Below, in pieces: positions 1 to 8,093 of a stretch of 28,214 bases of DNA; position 1 is the first letter of the stretch, and each line of letters starts with the position of its first letter. The DNA lies in assembly GCA_964346375.1 (NCBI GenBank), contig CAYFUL010000018.1, positions 1-28,214 on the forward strand, in the 5' to 3' direction. Source of the stretch: CAYFUL01 sp964346375 (lineage in GTDB: Bacteria > Bacillota > Clostridia > Tissierellales > Peptoniphilaceae). A program made the position numbers and the translations under genes. The notes beneath the pieces are model-generated. The model was not told the origin of the DNA. It searched no databases and saw only the letters and a program-made list of their open reading frames with translations.

Positions 1-51
1 TCCATTAAGGGAGATTACTTCCTAGAGTATAAGAGAGATTTTTATGTTTAA
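1..51 (+). CDS. Possible 3' end of an upstream gene (partial)
   Basis: Frame 1 is open from the window edge for 16 codons and ends at TAA (49-51). The other two plus frames close within about 25 nt. The residues (ending YKRDFYV) are too few to assign a family. A promoter and yerC follow, consistent with a gene ending here, but an open run this short can occur by chance. Confidence 0.3.
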   Translation, partial: SIKGDYFLEYKRDFYV

Positions 52-70
52 TATGGCTTAATATAATTTC

Positions 71-99
71 TTGACTTTAAAGTGTGAAATTGTTACTAT
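71..99 (+). promoter_or_regulatory. Putative sigma-A promoter of yerC
   Basis: A -35 box TTGACT (71-76, 5/6 to consensus) is separated by 17 nt from TACTAT (94-99, 4/6). A start near 106 would leave a leader of about 23 nt containing the ribosome binding site AGGAGGAA (119-126). Inferred from sequence only. Confidence 0.55.
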
Positions 100-128
100 T
101 AAGGTAAAATAATCACTCAGGAGGAATT

Positions 129-434
129 ATGATTTACAATTCAAAGATTAAAAATGAACAGACAGACGGTCTCTTCGAAGCCATTCTGAGTTTAAAGGAC
201 ATGGAAGAATGTTATAGATTTTTTGAGGACATCTGTACTGTAAAGGAAATTCAGGCGATTTCTCAAAGACTACAAGTTGTTAAACTACTTGTAGAAAATA
301 AAACCTACCATGAAATCGAAGAGGAAACAAGTGCAAGCACGGCTACTATTTCAAGAATTAATCGCGCATTAAATTATGGTGCCGATGGTTATAAACTGAT
401 ATTAAAAAGACTTGGATATCTAAAGGAAGACTAA
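129..434 (+). CDS. yerC: YerC/YecD family TrpR-like DNA-binding protein
   Basis: This 101-residue protein belongs to the YerC/YecD family, small helical DNA-binding proteins related to the tryptophan repressor TrpR; the effector and targets of most members are unknown. The C-terminal half holds the helix-turn-helix, with the recognition part around residues 58-80 (TYHEIEEETSASTATISRIN) followed by a conserved RALNYG. Length is normal for the family. The ATG is preceded by AGGAGGAA at good spacing, and a promoter lies just upstream, so it is probably a single-gene transcript. Its stop lies inside a perfect inverted repeat shared with the convergent rqcH gene. No trp genes are nearby, so the neighbourhood gives no clue to the regulon. 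Confidence 0.9.
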   Translation: MIYNSKIKNEQTDGLFEAILSLKDMEECYRFFEDICTVKEIQAISQRLQVVKLLVENKTYHEIEEETSASTATISRINRALNYGADGYKLILKRLGYLKED

Positions 435-456
435 GTCAAGGGTTACCTTGACTTAG
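431..456. terminator. Perfect 11-bp hairpin at the yerC/rqcH convergent ends
   Basis: The 11-nt arms 431-441 and 446-456 are exact reverse complements around the loop GTTA. The hairpin contains the stop codons of both convergent genes (yerC 432-434; rqcH 443-445 on the minus strand). Neither strand has a U-run after the stem, so it is not a textbook intrinsic terminator. It may act as a weak bidirectional terminator or as a 3'-end block to exonucleases. Confidence 0.55.
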
Positions 457-2203
457 TTAGTCCAATTAGGTCCAAGTCTTCTTTTTTTACTACAATGGTT
501 TTATAGTTTACATAGTTTACAAGTCCCGGGAAGTTTGATGGATGTCTAGTTACGTTTTTTATCCATGTATAGTCCACTTCAATATTGTTTGAATTTGAAA
601 GGGGTGAATATTTTGCCGCTAGGGCAGCTCCCTGAAGTAGGGATTCATTTGAAAAATCTCTCCCATTATTTTTTAGTACCACGTGAGAACCGGGAGCAGA
701 TTTTACGTGAAACCATAGGTCATTTTTTTTTCCATCCTTTAAGGATAGCTTTTCATTCTGTCTATTATTTTTTCCTACTAAAAATACAAAGCCATCACTA
801 TTTTCGAACTCCATATAATTTGACTCCTCAACTTTTTTTGTCTTTGTACTCTTTCCACGACTTAGTATATTATGCTTTCTAAGCTCCTCTTTTATTTCGT
901 CTATCTCCTCTGGATTTTGAGAAACCTCTATATCGTAGAGTATACTCTTTAAATATTCTATTAGATTGTCATTTTCTTCTATTTGTTCTTCTAAAATTAT
1001 TGCCGCGTTTTTTAACTTTGAGTATTTTTTATAGTACCTCTGTGCATTTTGTAGGGGAGAGTGTCTAATATCCATGGGGATTTCTATTTCCTCATTGTCC
1101 TCTGTGTAGAAATTATTTACCACAACCCTATCTGTATTTTCTAGAATATTGTGTAGATTTGCACTTAGTAGGTCTGCGTAGACTCTATACTTTTCTCTAT
1201 CAAGGGCTTCGTTTAATTCGGAGTACTGCTTTCTCTTTTTCTCCAGTAGCTTTGAAAGTTTTCCGTTGATTATTTTTTTTAACTCCCTACTCTTTGAATC
1301 TAGCTTACTGTCATTTTCCCTCTTTGAATAGTAGTCAAATAGTAGGTCTGAAATATTTTCATAGTGGATTTTTTCTTCCTTTGGATACATTTTTAGATCC
1401 ACTGCCGAAAAATCTATATACTTTTCTCCCTCAGCTATTACTACTGGTGAATAATTTCCCTCTTCTACACTTTCAAATAGATTTTTAAACTCTCTATATA
1501 GGGATTTTTTTTCTTCATCATTTAATGAGTTTAGTGGTCTAGTCTCATCTATATTTATACTGTAGACAATCTCCCTTACTATTAAGGGACTTACTCCTGT
1601 AAAACTTTTAATTAGGAAATTTTTTACACTTCCCCCTTGGGAATAGTTTTCGTATTCACTAAAAAACTCTTCCTCACTAACTCCCCTTGGGTCTATTTCT
1701 GTTGAAATATTTTCGTTTGAATATATCTCCCCCGGTAAAACTACTCTTTTTGAACTCATAGATGAATTTACTCGCTTTATAGAGTCAATTATTCTATCTC
1801 CCGGATTATCTACTAGGATTATATTTGAGTGTTTACCCATTATTTCTATATAGAGGCTCTTTTTTACATTATCACGTAATTCATTTCTACTCTCTACTTC
1901 AATTCTAAGTATTCTATCTAGTTTAGTTTGAAAAACCCCCAGTACTCTTCCTCCTTCAAGATGCTTTCTTAGTAACATACAAAATGCAGGAGGTGTTGGG
2001 GGATTTGTAGGTTTTATATCTGTAATGTATAATTTTGGAGAGGAGCTTCCTACGCTAATATACAGCCCAAGTTTTTGCCCCGGTCCTCTAAAATTTATAA
2101 ATAGTTCATCTTGGGATGGTTGGTAGATTTTTTCTACTCTCATTCCCTCTATTTTTTCTAAGTCCTTTGTTATTGCACTTAGTACAATTCCGTCAAATGC
2201 CAT
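443..2203 (-). CDS. rqcH: RqcH/NFACT family ribosome quality control protein
   Basis: This NFACT-family protein is the bacterial Rqc2/NEMF homologue. It binds obstructed 50S subunits carrying peptidyl-tRNA and recruits tRNA-Ala to add C-terminal alanine tails that mark the stalled chain for degradation. Older annotations call it fibronectin-binding protein FbpA. I choose the start MAFDGIVL at 2203, 586 residues, because GGTGAT precedes it at proper spacing and the frame's earlier start would add 15 non-conserved residues. The NFACT-N domain includes an Asp-Arg pair at 96-97, matching the Asp-Arg needed for Ala-tailing. A central charged coiled coil (about 300-440) and a C-terminal NFACT-R domain with DLWFHVKSAPGSHVVLKN follow. 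It lies where yloA lies in Bacillus but is transcribed away from yicC. Confidence 0.95.
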   Translation of the reverse strand: MAFDGIVLSAITKDLEKIEGMRVEKIYQPSQDELFINFRGPGQKLGLYISVGSSSPKLYITDIKPTNPPTPPAFCMLLRKHLEGGRVLGVFQTKLDRILRIEVESRNELRDNVKKSLYIEIMGKHSNIILVDNPGDRIIDSIKRVNSSMSSKRVVLPGEIYSNENISTEIDPRGVSEEEFFSEYENYSQGGSVKNFLIKSFTGVSPLIVREIVYSINIDETRPLNSLNDEEKKSLYREFKNLFESVEEGNYSPVVIAEGEKYIDFSAVDLKMYPKEEKIHYENISDLLFDYYSKRENDSKLDSKSRELKKIINGKLSKLLEKKRKQYSELNEALDREKYRVYADLLSANLHNILENTDRVVVNNFYTEDNEEIEIPMDIRHSPLQNAQRYYKKYSKLKNAAIILEEQIEENDNLIEYLKSILYDIEVSQNPEEIDEIKEELRKHNILSRGKSTKTKKVEESNYMEFENSDGFVFLVGKNNRQNEKLSLKDGKKNDLWFHVKSAPGSHVVLKNNGRDFSNESLLQGAALAAKYSPLSNSNNIEVDYTWIKNVTRHPSNFPGLVNYVNYKTIVVKKEDLDLIGLTKSR

Positions 2204-2219
2204 ATTATCACCAATACCC

Positions 2220-2248
2220 ACTATATTAAAAACTATGGATAAAATCAA
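2220..2248 (-). promoter_or_regulatory. Putative promoter of rqcH
   Basis: On the minus strand TTGATT (2248-2243) is followed after 17 nt by TATAGT (2225-2220). Four of six and five of six positions match sigma-A consensus. It interleaves with the yicC promoter on the opposite strand. Confidence 0.5.
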
Positions 2249-2264
2249 TAAAAAAATGTATAAT
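2236..2264 (+). promoter_or_regulatory. Putative promoter of the yicC-gmk operon
   Basis: TGGATA (2236-2241, 4/6) is followed after 17 nt by a perfect TATAAT (2259-2264). The predicted start near 2271 is just ahead of the yicC ribosome binding site (AGAGGTGA, 2273-2280), giving a very short leader. This is the only promoter I find for the long plus-strand gene run, though internal promoters may exist. Confidence 0.6.
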
Positions 2265-2284
2265 TGACTAACAGAGGTGAGACC

Positions 2285-3163
2285 ATGAAAAGCATGACTG
2301 GCTACGGAAGCGGAGAATTTTCTAACGATGTTCTTTTTTTTAATATAGGAATTAAATCTGTTAATAATAGATACTTAGATATTGGTGTTAAACTGCCTAG
2401 AAATCTTCTCTACCTTGAGGACAGAATTAGAAAGGAAATTAAGAGTAAGATTTACAGGGGAAAGGTTGATGTATTTGTCAATTTCAAGTACATAAATTCA
2501 GTGAATGATAAGATTGAAGTTGACTTGAGCCTTGCGAAAGAGTATTATAATGCTCTACATAGGTTAAAGGACTACCTTTCAATTGAGGGGAATATTAGCC
2601 TAAAGGATATTTACTTAATGGACGGAGTTTTTAACTCCGTTAGCGAAAAGGAAGACGAAGATACTATGTGGGGCTACTGTAAAATTGCCCTTGGTAATGC
2701 CCTTGAGGATTTTGTCAGTATGAGAAATACTGAAGGGGAGAATTTACTAAAATCCTTCTCTGAAAATCTATCATATATTAGAGACGAATATAATAAGATT
2801 TTAGAACTTGCTCCTACTTCTCTTATGGAGAATAAGGCAACTTTAGAGGAGAAGATTAAATCAAATATTTCCGAGGATAAATTAGATCTTCAGCGTCTTA
2901 CTACTGAACTTATTATTATGGCAGATAGGCTTTCCATTGACGAGGAGCTTGTTCGCCTTAATTCCCATATAGACCAATTTAATGATATAATGAATATTGT
3001 AGATGAACCTATTGGGAGAAAACTGGATTTTTTAACTCAAGAGTTAAACCGTGAGGTAAATACTATTGGTTCTAAATCCACTAACTTAAATATACAAAAA
3101 TCTGTTGTGGAGCTTAAAAGTTATATTGAAAAGCTAAGGGAACAGATTCAGAACATAGAATAG
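2285..3163 (+). CDS. yicC: YicC family endoribonuclease
   Basis: This is a 292-residue YicC/YloC family protein. Family members have been described as endoribonucleases, with E. coli YicC linked to decay of the small RNA RyhB. The start MKSMTGYGSGE is the family's typical N-terminus and sits 4 nt after AGAGGTGA; the frame opens further upstream but those residues are not conserved. The N-terminal YicC-like domain covers about residues 1-155. The C-terminal DUF1732 region ends with the signature DRLSIDEELVRLNSH and FLTQELNREVNTIGSKS. As in many Firmicutes it precedes gmk and rpoZ, but remA, which often lies between yicC and gmk, is absent; the gap to gmk is only 11 nt. Confidence 0.95.
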   Translation: MKSMTGYGSGEFSNDVLFFNIGIKSVNNRYLDIGVKLPRNLLYLEDRIRKEIKSKIYRGKVDVFVNFKYINSVNDKIEVDLSLAKEYYNALHRLKDYLSIEGNISLKDIYLMDGVFNSVSEKEDEDTMWGYCKIALGNALEDFVSMRNTEGENLLKSFSENLSYIRDEYNKILELAPTSLMENKATLEEKIKSNISEDKLDLQRLTTELIIMADRLSIDEELVRLNSHIDQFNDIMNIVDEPIGRKLDFLTQELNREVNTIGSKSTNLNIQKSVVELKSYIEKLREQIQNIE

Positions 3164-3174
3164 GAAGTGCATAA

Positions 3175-3792
3175 ATGTCAAGAGGTTTCTTACTGGTTCT
3201 CTCCGGGCCATCTGGCAGCGGAAAGGGAACTGTATCCCAAGCTTTAATGGAAAAAAATGATGAGGTTGTTTTTTCTACTTCTGTTACTACTAGAAGGCCT
3301 AGGCCTGGTGAAGTAAACGGAGAAAATTACTTTTTTGTAGACTTAGATGAATTTGAAAGTATGGTAGAAAATGAAAAACTACTTGAATACGCCTTTGTCC
3401 ATACTAATTACTATGGCACTCCAAAGGATTTTGTTATGGAGGAAATTGAAAAGGGCGAAATTGTTTTAATTGAAATTGATGTTCAAGGGGCACTTCAAAT
3501 TAAGAAAAATTACAAGGATGCCGTTTTTATATTCCTACTTCCTCCAAATATGGACGAGTTAAAAAATCGTCTTACTAAGAGAGGTACTGAAACTGAAGAG
3601 GAAATTAATATTAGGTTTGAAAATGCCTTTAAGGAAATGGACTTTGTAGGGGAGTACGACTACTTTGTAGTTAACGATATTGTCGAACAAACTGTGGAGG
3701 AAATTGAAAATATTATTTCTGCAGAGCGTTTAAGGGTAAAGAGATATAAGGACATTAAAAAAGCACTAATTGAAAAAGGAGAGATACAATGA
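3175..3792 (+). CDS. gmk: Guanylate kinase
   Basis: Guanylate kinase converts GMP and ATP to GDP and ADP in the cytosol, supplying GTP, dGTP and (p)ppGpp precursors. The 205-residue length is normal. The P-loop GPSGSGKGT is at residues 11-19. The GMP-binding region follows (TRRPRPGE, then ENYFFVD), and the LID/C-terminal part contains LTKRGTETEEEI and YDYFVVND. The ATG follows a weak site (GGAAGTG). Its end overlaps the rpoZ start by 4 nt (ATGA), implying translational coupling. This gene pair is typical of Firmicutes. Confidence 0.98.
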   Translation: MSRGFLLVLSGPSGSGKGTVSQALMEKNDEVVFSTSVTTRRPRPGEVNGENYFFVDLDEFESMVENEKLLEYAFVHTNYYGTPKDFVMEEIEKGEIVLIEIDVQGALQIKKNYKDAVFIFLLPPNMDELKNRLTKRGTETEEEINIRFENAFKEMDFVGEYDYFVVNDIVEQTVEEIENIISAERLRVKRYKDIKKALIEKGEIQ

Positions 3793-4082
3793 TTATACCT
3801 TCCTTTGAAGAGATAAGGGAGATTACAGATAGTAGGTATGCTCTAGTTATGCTAGTGGCGAAGAGATCTAGACTTATACTAGAGGGCAATCCTCCATTTG
3901 TAGATACTGATGATGTAAAGCCTGTTACTGTAGCCATGGAAGAAATTTTAGATAGACAGGTTGTATTTGGTGAAAGCCTTACCGATAGAGAGTATGAGGA
4001 AAAAATAAATAGACAGAAAGAGGAGAAACTACAAATTCTTAGGGAAGAAATTGGTTTTGATGATGAATTCATAGAGGAGTAG
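3789..4082 (+). CDS. rpoZ: RNA polymerase omega subunit
   Basis: The 97-residue omega subunit helps assemble and stabilise RNA polymerase by clamping the beta' C-terminus. The N-terminal signature SRYALVMLVAKRSRLI (about residues 15-30) corresponds to the conserved omega fold. The C-terminal third is charged and helical (EYEEKINRQKEEKLQILREE), as is common in Firmicutes. It overlaps gmk by 4 nt and is followed after one base by coaBC. An overlapping minus-strand reading frame here is a shadow. Confidence 0.95.
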   Translation: MIIPSFEEIREITDSRYALVMLVAKRSRLILEGNPPFVDTDDVKPVTVAMEEILDRQVVFGESLTDREYEEKINRQKEEKLQILREEIGFDDEFIEE

Positions 4083-4083
4083 T

Positions 4084-5274
4084 ATGAAAAAGAATATTTT
4101 ACTGGGAGTTACTGGTGGCATTGCTATATATAAAATTCCCGGTCTCGTAAGTCTACTTAGAAAAAAAGATTACAATGTAAAGGTGGTAATGACAGAGGCT
4201 GCTACAGAATTTGTTACCCCCCTTACTTTTCAAACTATGAGTAATAATGTAGTCCATGTGGAGATGTTTAACCAGCTTTCCAATATGGATGTGGAACATA
4301 TTTCCCTTGCAAAGTGGGCAGATTTAATGGTAATTGCCCCTGCTACTGCTAATACTATTGCAAAAATTGTAAATGGTATTGCTGATAATATGCTTACCAC
4401 AGTTGCCCTTGCATATAGTAAACCCATGTTAATAGTTCCTGGAATGAATACCAATATGCTAAATGCAGAGGTAACGCTTAAAAATATGGAGATTTTAAGG
4501 GAGAGAGGCAATAGAGTAACTGGAACTCAGGTGGATCTACTTGCTTGTGGAGATATTGGTGCAGGTAAAATGCTCGAAGCTACTGATATTTTTAAACATA
4601 TTGAGGAAATGTTAACTCCAAAGGACTTAATTGGAAGGCATTTTATTGTAACTGCTGGCCCCACTCAAGAATCCCTAGACCCTGTAAGGTATATTACCAA
4701 TCACTCTAGCGGAAAGATGGGCTATGCCATTGCAGAGGCGGCAAAGTATAGAGGTGCAGAGGTTACACTAATTTCGGGACCAAGTGCATTAGTGCCTCCA
4801 AATGTAGATAGATTTATTCCAGTAAAAAGCACTGAGGATATGTACAATGCTATAGAGAAGCACTTTGAAAGTGCAGATGCTTTAATTAAAGCTGCAGCAC
4901 CTGCTGATTTTACTCCAAAATCCTATAGTGAAAATAAAATAAAGAAAACTGGCGAGGATTCCATGACTGTTGAATTTAAAAAGACTAAGGACATGGCAAA
5001 ACACTTTGGAAGTATTAAAAAAGACTCCCAAGTGCTTGTGGGATTTGCAGCAGAGAGTACCAATATGGAAGAATTTGCCCTAGGTAAGTTAAAGAAGAAA
5101 AATATGGACTTTATTGTGGCAAATAACATTACCCAAGAGGGTGCCGGTTTTAAATCAGATACCAATATTGCAAAGATTATCTTTGCCGACGGAAGAGTCG
5201 AAGATGTTGGTATGATGAAGAAAAGCCAATTGGCAAATATTATAGTTAGTAATATAAAGGATATTTTAGGTTAA
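4084..5274 (+). CDS. coaBC: Bifunctional CoaBC (PPC synthetase/decarboxylase)
   Basis: This 396-residue fusion performs two consecutive coenzyme A steps: ligation of cysteine to 4'-phosphopantothenate (CoaB) and FMN-dependent decarboxylation of the product (CoaC). The CoaC flavoprotein domain (about 1-180) has the N-terminal GVTGGIAIYK, a catalytic His in VEHISLAKWAD, the PGMNTNM motif and the substrate-flap motif ACGDIGAGKM. The CoaB domain (about 190-396) has TAGPTQESLDPVRYITNHSSG, a nucleotide-binding FAAES and the conserved Lys region KKKNMDFIVANN. CoaD, the next enzyme but one, is also in this window (21977). An intrinsic terminator follows immediately. Confidence 0.98.
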   Translation: MKKNILLGVTGGIAIYKIPGLVSLLRKKDYNVKVVMTEAATEFVTPLTFQTMSNNVVHVEMFNQLSNMDVEHISLAKWADLMVIAPATANTIAKIVNGIADNMLTTVALAYSKPMLIVPGMNTNMLNAEVTLKNMEILRERGNRVTGTQVDLLACGDIGAGKMLEATDIFKHIEEMLTPKDLIGRHFIVTAGPTQESLDPVRYITNHSSGKMGYAIAEAAKYRGAEVTLISGPSALVPPNVDRFIPVKSTEDMYNAIEKHFESADALIKAAAPADFTPKSYSENKIKKTGEDSMTVEFKKTKDMAKHFGSIKKDSQVLVGFAAESTNMEEFALGKLKKKNMDFIVANNITQEGAGFKSDTNIAKIIFADGRVEDVGMMKKSQLANIIVSNIKDILG

Positions 5275-5306
5275 TAAACTTCCGGCTATTGTCGGAAGTT
5301 TTCTTT
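5275..5306 (+). terminator. Intrinsic terminator/attenuator between coaBC and priA
   Basis: Arms 5277-5286 and 5291-5300 form a 10-bp stem with one G-U pair around the loop TATT, followed by the U-rich TTTTCTTT. It starts 2 nt after the coaBC stop and ends just before the priA ribosome binding site (AGGTGG, 5307-5312). I see no promoter between it and priA, so it probably causes partial termination inside the operon. Confidence 0.8.
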
Positions 5307-5315
5307 AGGTGGTAT

Positions 5316-7607
5316 ATGATAGTAGATGTTTTTATAGAGACAAGGTATTCTCCAATTGATATTGTCTATAGTTACAGGACAATGGACAGTAGTATAGTTC
5401 CTGGTATTCGTGTAGTAGTGCCCTTTGGAAGGGGAAATAGGACTGTAATCGCCCTTGTACTAAAAACTAGAGAGGGAGATGAATCTAAATTAAAGGAAGT
5501 CCTTGAAAAAGTTGATGTTGAACCTATTTTAACTGAAGATCTAATTCAACTTGGCGATTGGATTAGTAAAACATATAGCGTAGGATATAATAGGGCATTT
5601 TCTCCCATACTTCCACCGGGAGATATTAAGGAAATAGTCTATAACTATATTCCTCTCGATGAAAATATTGTTTTAGAGGAAATTTCAGAGGGCGAACTTT
5701 CAAAACTTGTATCAGAAGGAAAAATTTTAAAAAAATACAGTGTAAAGACTTCAAAATCCATTAAAACACAGAAAGAGATAAGGCTTAAAGACAACTATTT
5801 TGACGCATTTAACCAGGGTAGAGAACTTACAGAGGCACAAAAAAAAGTATTGGAGTATTTTATAGAGAAAAAATCTGCATTGCGTTCCACTGCATTAAAA
5901 GAACTAGGAGTTAGTACATCTCCTATAAAAACTTTAATAAATAGAGGCTTTTTAGAGGAAAAAACCGTAAAAATTATAGTTGAACCCTATGAAAATACTA
6001 CTAAATACCCTCAAATTCCACTAAATTTAGACCAATTAAGGGCAATTGAGGAGGTAAATGCCTCAAAAAACACTACTCACCTACTTATGGGAGTTACAGG
6101 AAGTGGAAAAACCGAGGTATATCTTCATTTAGCAAGGGAAGTTGTGGAAAAAGGAGGGCAAATTATCGTACTTGTACCTGAAATTGGACTTACTCCCCAG
6201 ATGATTGAAAGGTTTAAAGGTCGATTTGGAAATAGGGTAAGTGTACTGCACAGTAAACTTTCAACAGGTCAAAGGCTTTCTGAATGGCTAAAGATAAAAA
6301 ATGGAGAGGTGGATATAGTTGTAGGAGTGCGTTCTGGAATTTTTGCACCCTTTGAAAGGCTAAAGATGATAATTATAGACGAGGAACACGACTCTAGCTA
6401 TAACTTTCATCAAGGATTAAGGTACGATACTAAGGAAGTTGCAAGTAAACGAATGGAACTCCTTGGTGGAAAGTTGCTCCTTGGCTCTGCAACCCCTTCT
6501 ATTTCCACCTACTACCAAGTTGAGGAGTCCAATATATCTGTAAGTTATTTAAAAAAGAGGGCAAATTCCCTTGCACTAATGCCAAGTACGAAAATAGTAG
6601 ATATGCGACAGGAGCTAGTAAATGGAAACACCTCTATTTTTAGCAATAAACTCTATAATCTAATGAAGGAAACATTGGAGCGAAAAGAACAGATTATTCT
6701 CTTTTTAAATCGAAGGGGATACTCCAACTTTATTTCATGTAGAAGTTGTGGCTACGTTGTAAAATGTAGTAGTTGCGATATTTCCATGAATTACCATAGG
6801 ACCATTAATAGACTAAGGTGCCACTACTGTGGAAAGACGAGGGAAGTCCCAAAGGTATGTCCAGAATGCGGGTCAAAGTATATTAAGGACTTTGGAATAG
6901 GAACTCAAAAAGTTGAGGATGAGGTATTAAAATACTTCCCAGGCACAAGGGTTATAAGAATGGATAGGGATACTACAATAAAAAAGGATTCCTTTGATAG
7001 TATTTTTAACAGCTTTAAAAATAATGAAGCAGATGTACTAATTGGAACACAAATGATATCAAAGGGACTTGATTTTGAAAATGTAACTCTAGTTGGAGTA
7101 ATTGCGGCAGATCTTTCCCTATATATTTCAAGTTATGATTCCCACGAGAGGACCTTTCAATTAATCACCCAAGTTTCGGGACGAGCTGGAAGGGGAAAAA
7201 AGAAGGGGAATGTTGTAATTCAATCCTATTCTCCAGAGGACTATGCCATAGTTTCTGCGGCGAGGGGAGATTATATGGAGTTTTACAATAGGGAAATTGA
7301 AATTAGAAGAGTTTTAAACTATCCTCCCTTTTCAAAAGTAGGAACCGTAGAATTTTCCTCATTAAAGGAGACTGTTCAAAGGGGAGCAGAGGAATTTTTA
7401 AATTCACTATCTGAAAATTTAGATGGACTGTCAGTAGAGTCCACTAGAATAATAGATCTACCAAAGATTAGGGACAACTACAGGTGTAAAGTAACCCTTA
7501 AATGTAAACACAGTGAAATGGCAATGTTAAATGAAGTAATAAATCGGGTATTAGAAAATTATAATGGAAGAACGAAGGAAGAAATTTACGTTAATATAGA
7601 ATACTAG
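5316..7607 (+). CDS. priA: Primosomal replication restart helicase PriA
   Basis: PriA is a 3'-5' superfamily 2 helicase that recognises stalled or repaired forks and reloads the replicative helicase. I take the ATG at 5316 (MIVDVFIETRYS, 763 residues), placed after AGGTGG; the frame opens at a TTG (5289) inside the terminator hairpin. The N-terminal DNA-binding domain is about 1-110. Walker A GVTGSGKTEVY is near 259, Walker B DEEHDSSY near 355. An eight-cysteine zinc-binding insert runs from about 475 to 522 (CRSCGYVVKCSSC, CHYCG, CPECG). The helicase C-terminal motifs GTQMISKGLDF and QVSGRAGRG are intact. It precedes def and fmt in the order usual for Firmicutes. Confidence 0.98.
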   Translation: MIVDVFIETRYSPIDIVYSYRTMDSSIVPGIRVVVPFGRGNRTVIALVLKTREGDESKLKEVLEKVDVEPILTEDLIQLGDWISKTYSVGYNRAFSPILPPGDIKEIVYNYIPLDENIVLEEISEGELSKLVSEGKILKKYSVKTSKSIKTQKEIRLKDNYFDAFNQGRELTEAQKKVLEYFIEKKSALRSTALKELGVSTSPIKTLINRGFLEEKTVKIIVEPYENTTKYPQIPLNLDQLRAIEEVNASKNTTHLLMGVTGSGKTEVYLHLAREVVEKGGQIIVLVPEIGLTPQMIERFKGRFGNRVSVLHSKLSTGQRLSEWLKIKNGEVDIVVGVRSGIFAPFERLKMIIIDEEHDSSYNFHQGLRYDTKEVASKRMELLGGKLLLGSATPSISTYYQVEESNISVSYLKKRANSLALMPSTKIVDMRQELVNGNTSIFSNKLYNLMKETLERKEQIILFLNRRGYSNFISCRSCGYVVKCSSCDISMNYHRTINRLRCHYCGKTREVPKVCPECGSKYIKDFGIGTQKVEDEVLKYFPGTRVIRMDRDTTIKKDSFDSIFNSFKNNEADVLIGTQMISKGLDFENVTLVGVIAADLSLYISSYDSHERTFQLITQVSGRAGRGKKKGNVVIQSYSPEDYAIVSAARGDYMEFYNREIEIRRVLNYPPFSKVGTVEFSSLKETVQRGAEEFLNSLSENLDGLSVESTRIIDLPKIRDNYRCKVTLKCKHSEMAMLNEVINRVLENYNGRTKEEIYVNIEY

Positions 7608-7616
7608 AGGTGAAAA

Positions 7617-8093
7617 ATGGCAATAAGAATAATTAGAACTGACGAAGATCCACTACTAAGAAAGACATCAAGAGAAGTAGTTGAAATAAATGGCAGAATA
7701 AAATCCCTTGTAGAGGATATGAATGAAACTATGTATGCAGCAGATGGCGTAGGACTAGCTGCTCCACAAGTTGGAATTCTTAGAAGAGTAGTCGTAGTAG
7801 ATGATAGAGATGGAAACGCCTATACATTAATAAACCCAAAGATAATAGAGAAGGATGGATTCCAAGATGGAAACGAAGCCTGTCTATCTGTTCCTAGTAG
7901 ACAGGGCAAAGTTCGCAGGTACAACAATGTAAAGGTTGATTTCCTAGATATTGAAGGGAATGAACAGACTATTGAGGCAGAGGGATTTTTTGCAAGAATA
8001 CTTGAACATGAATTAGACCATTTAGACGGTATACTATATACAGATATTGCAGAGGCAGTAGTTGATGTAACTGTGGAAATGGAGGAAGTATAG
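7617..8093 (+). CDS. def: Peptide deformylase
   Basis: Peptide deformylase removes the formyl group from the N-terminal formyl-methionine of new proteins using a metal ion. All three motifs are present in 158 residues: GVGLAAPQVG, EACLSVP and HELDH. Metal ligands are Cys89, His131 and His135, with Glu132 as the catalytic acid/base. Motif 2 has EACLS where EGCLS is most common, a tolerated change. The ATG follows AGAGGTGAA. The last base of its stop is the first base of the fmt start, so the enzymes that remove and add the formyl group are translationally coupled. Confidence 0.98.
   Translation: MAIRIIRTDEDPLLRKTSREVVEINGRIKSLVEDMNETMYAADGVGLAAPQVGILRRVVVVDDRDGNAYTLINPKIIEKDGFQDGNEACLSVPSRQGKVRRYNNVKVDFLDIEGNEQTIEAEGFFARILEHELDHLDGILYTDIAEAVVDVTVEMEEV

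Noticed and set aside
565..882. Plus-strand open frame of 105 codons
   Set aside because: It lies antisense inside rqcH, has no ribosome binding site and no recognisable motif.
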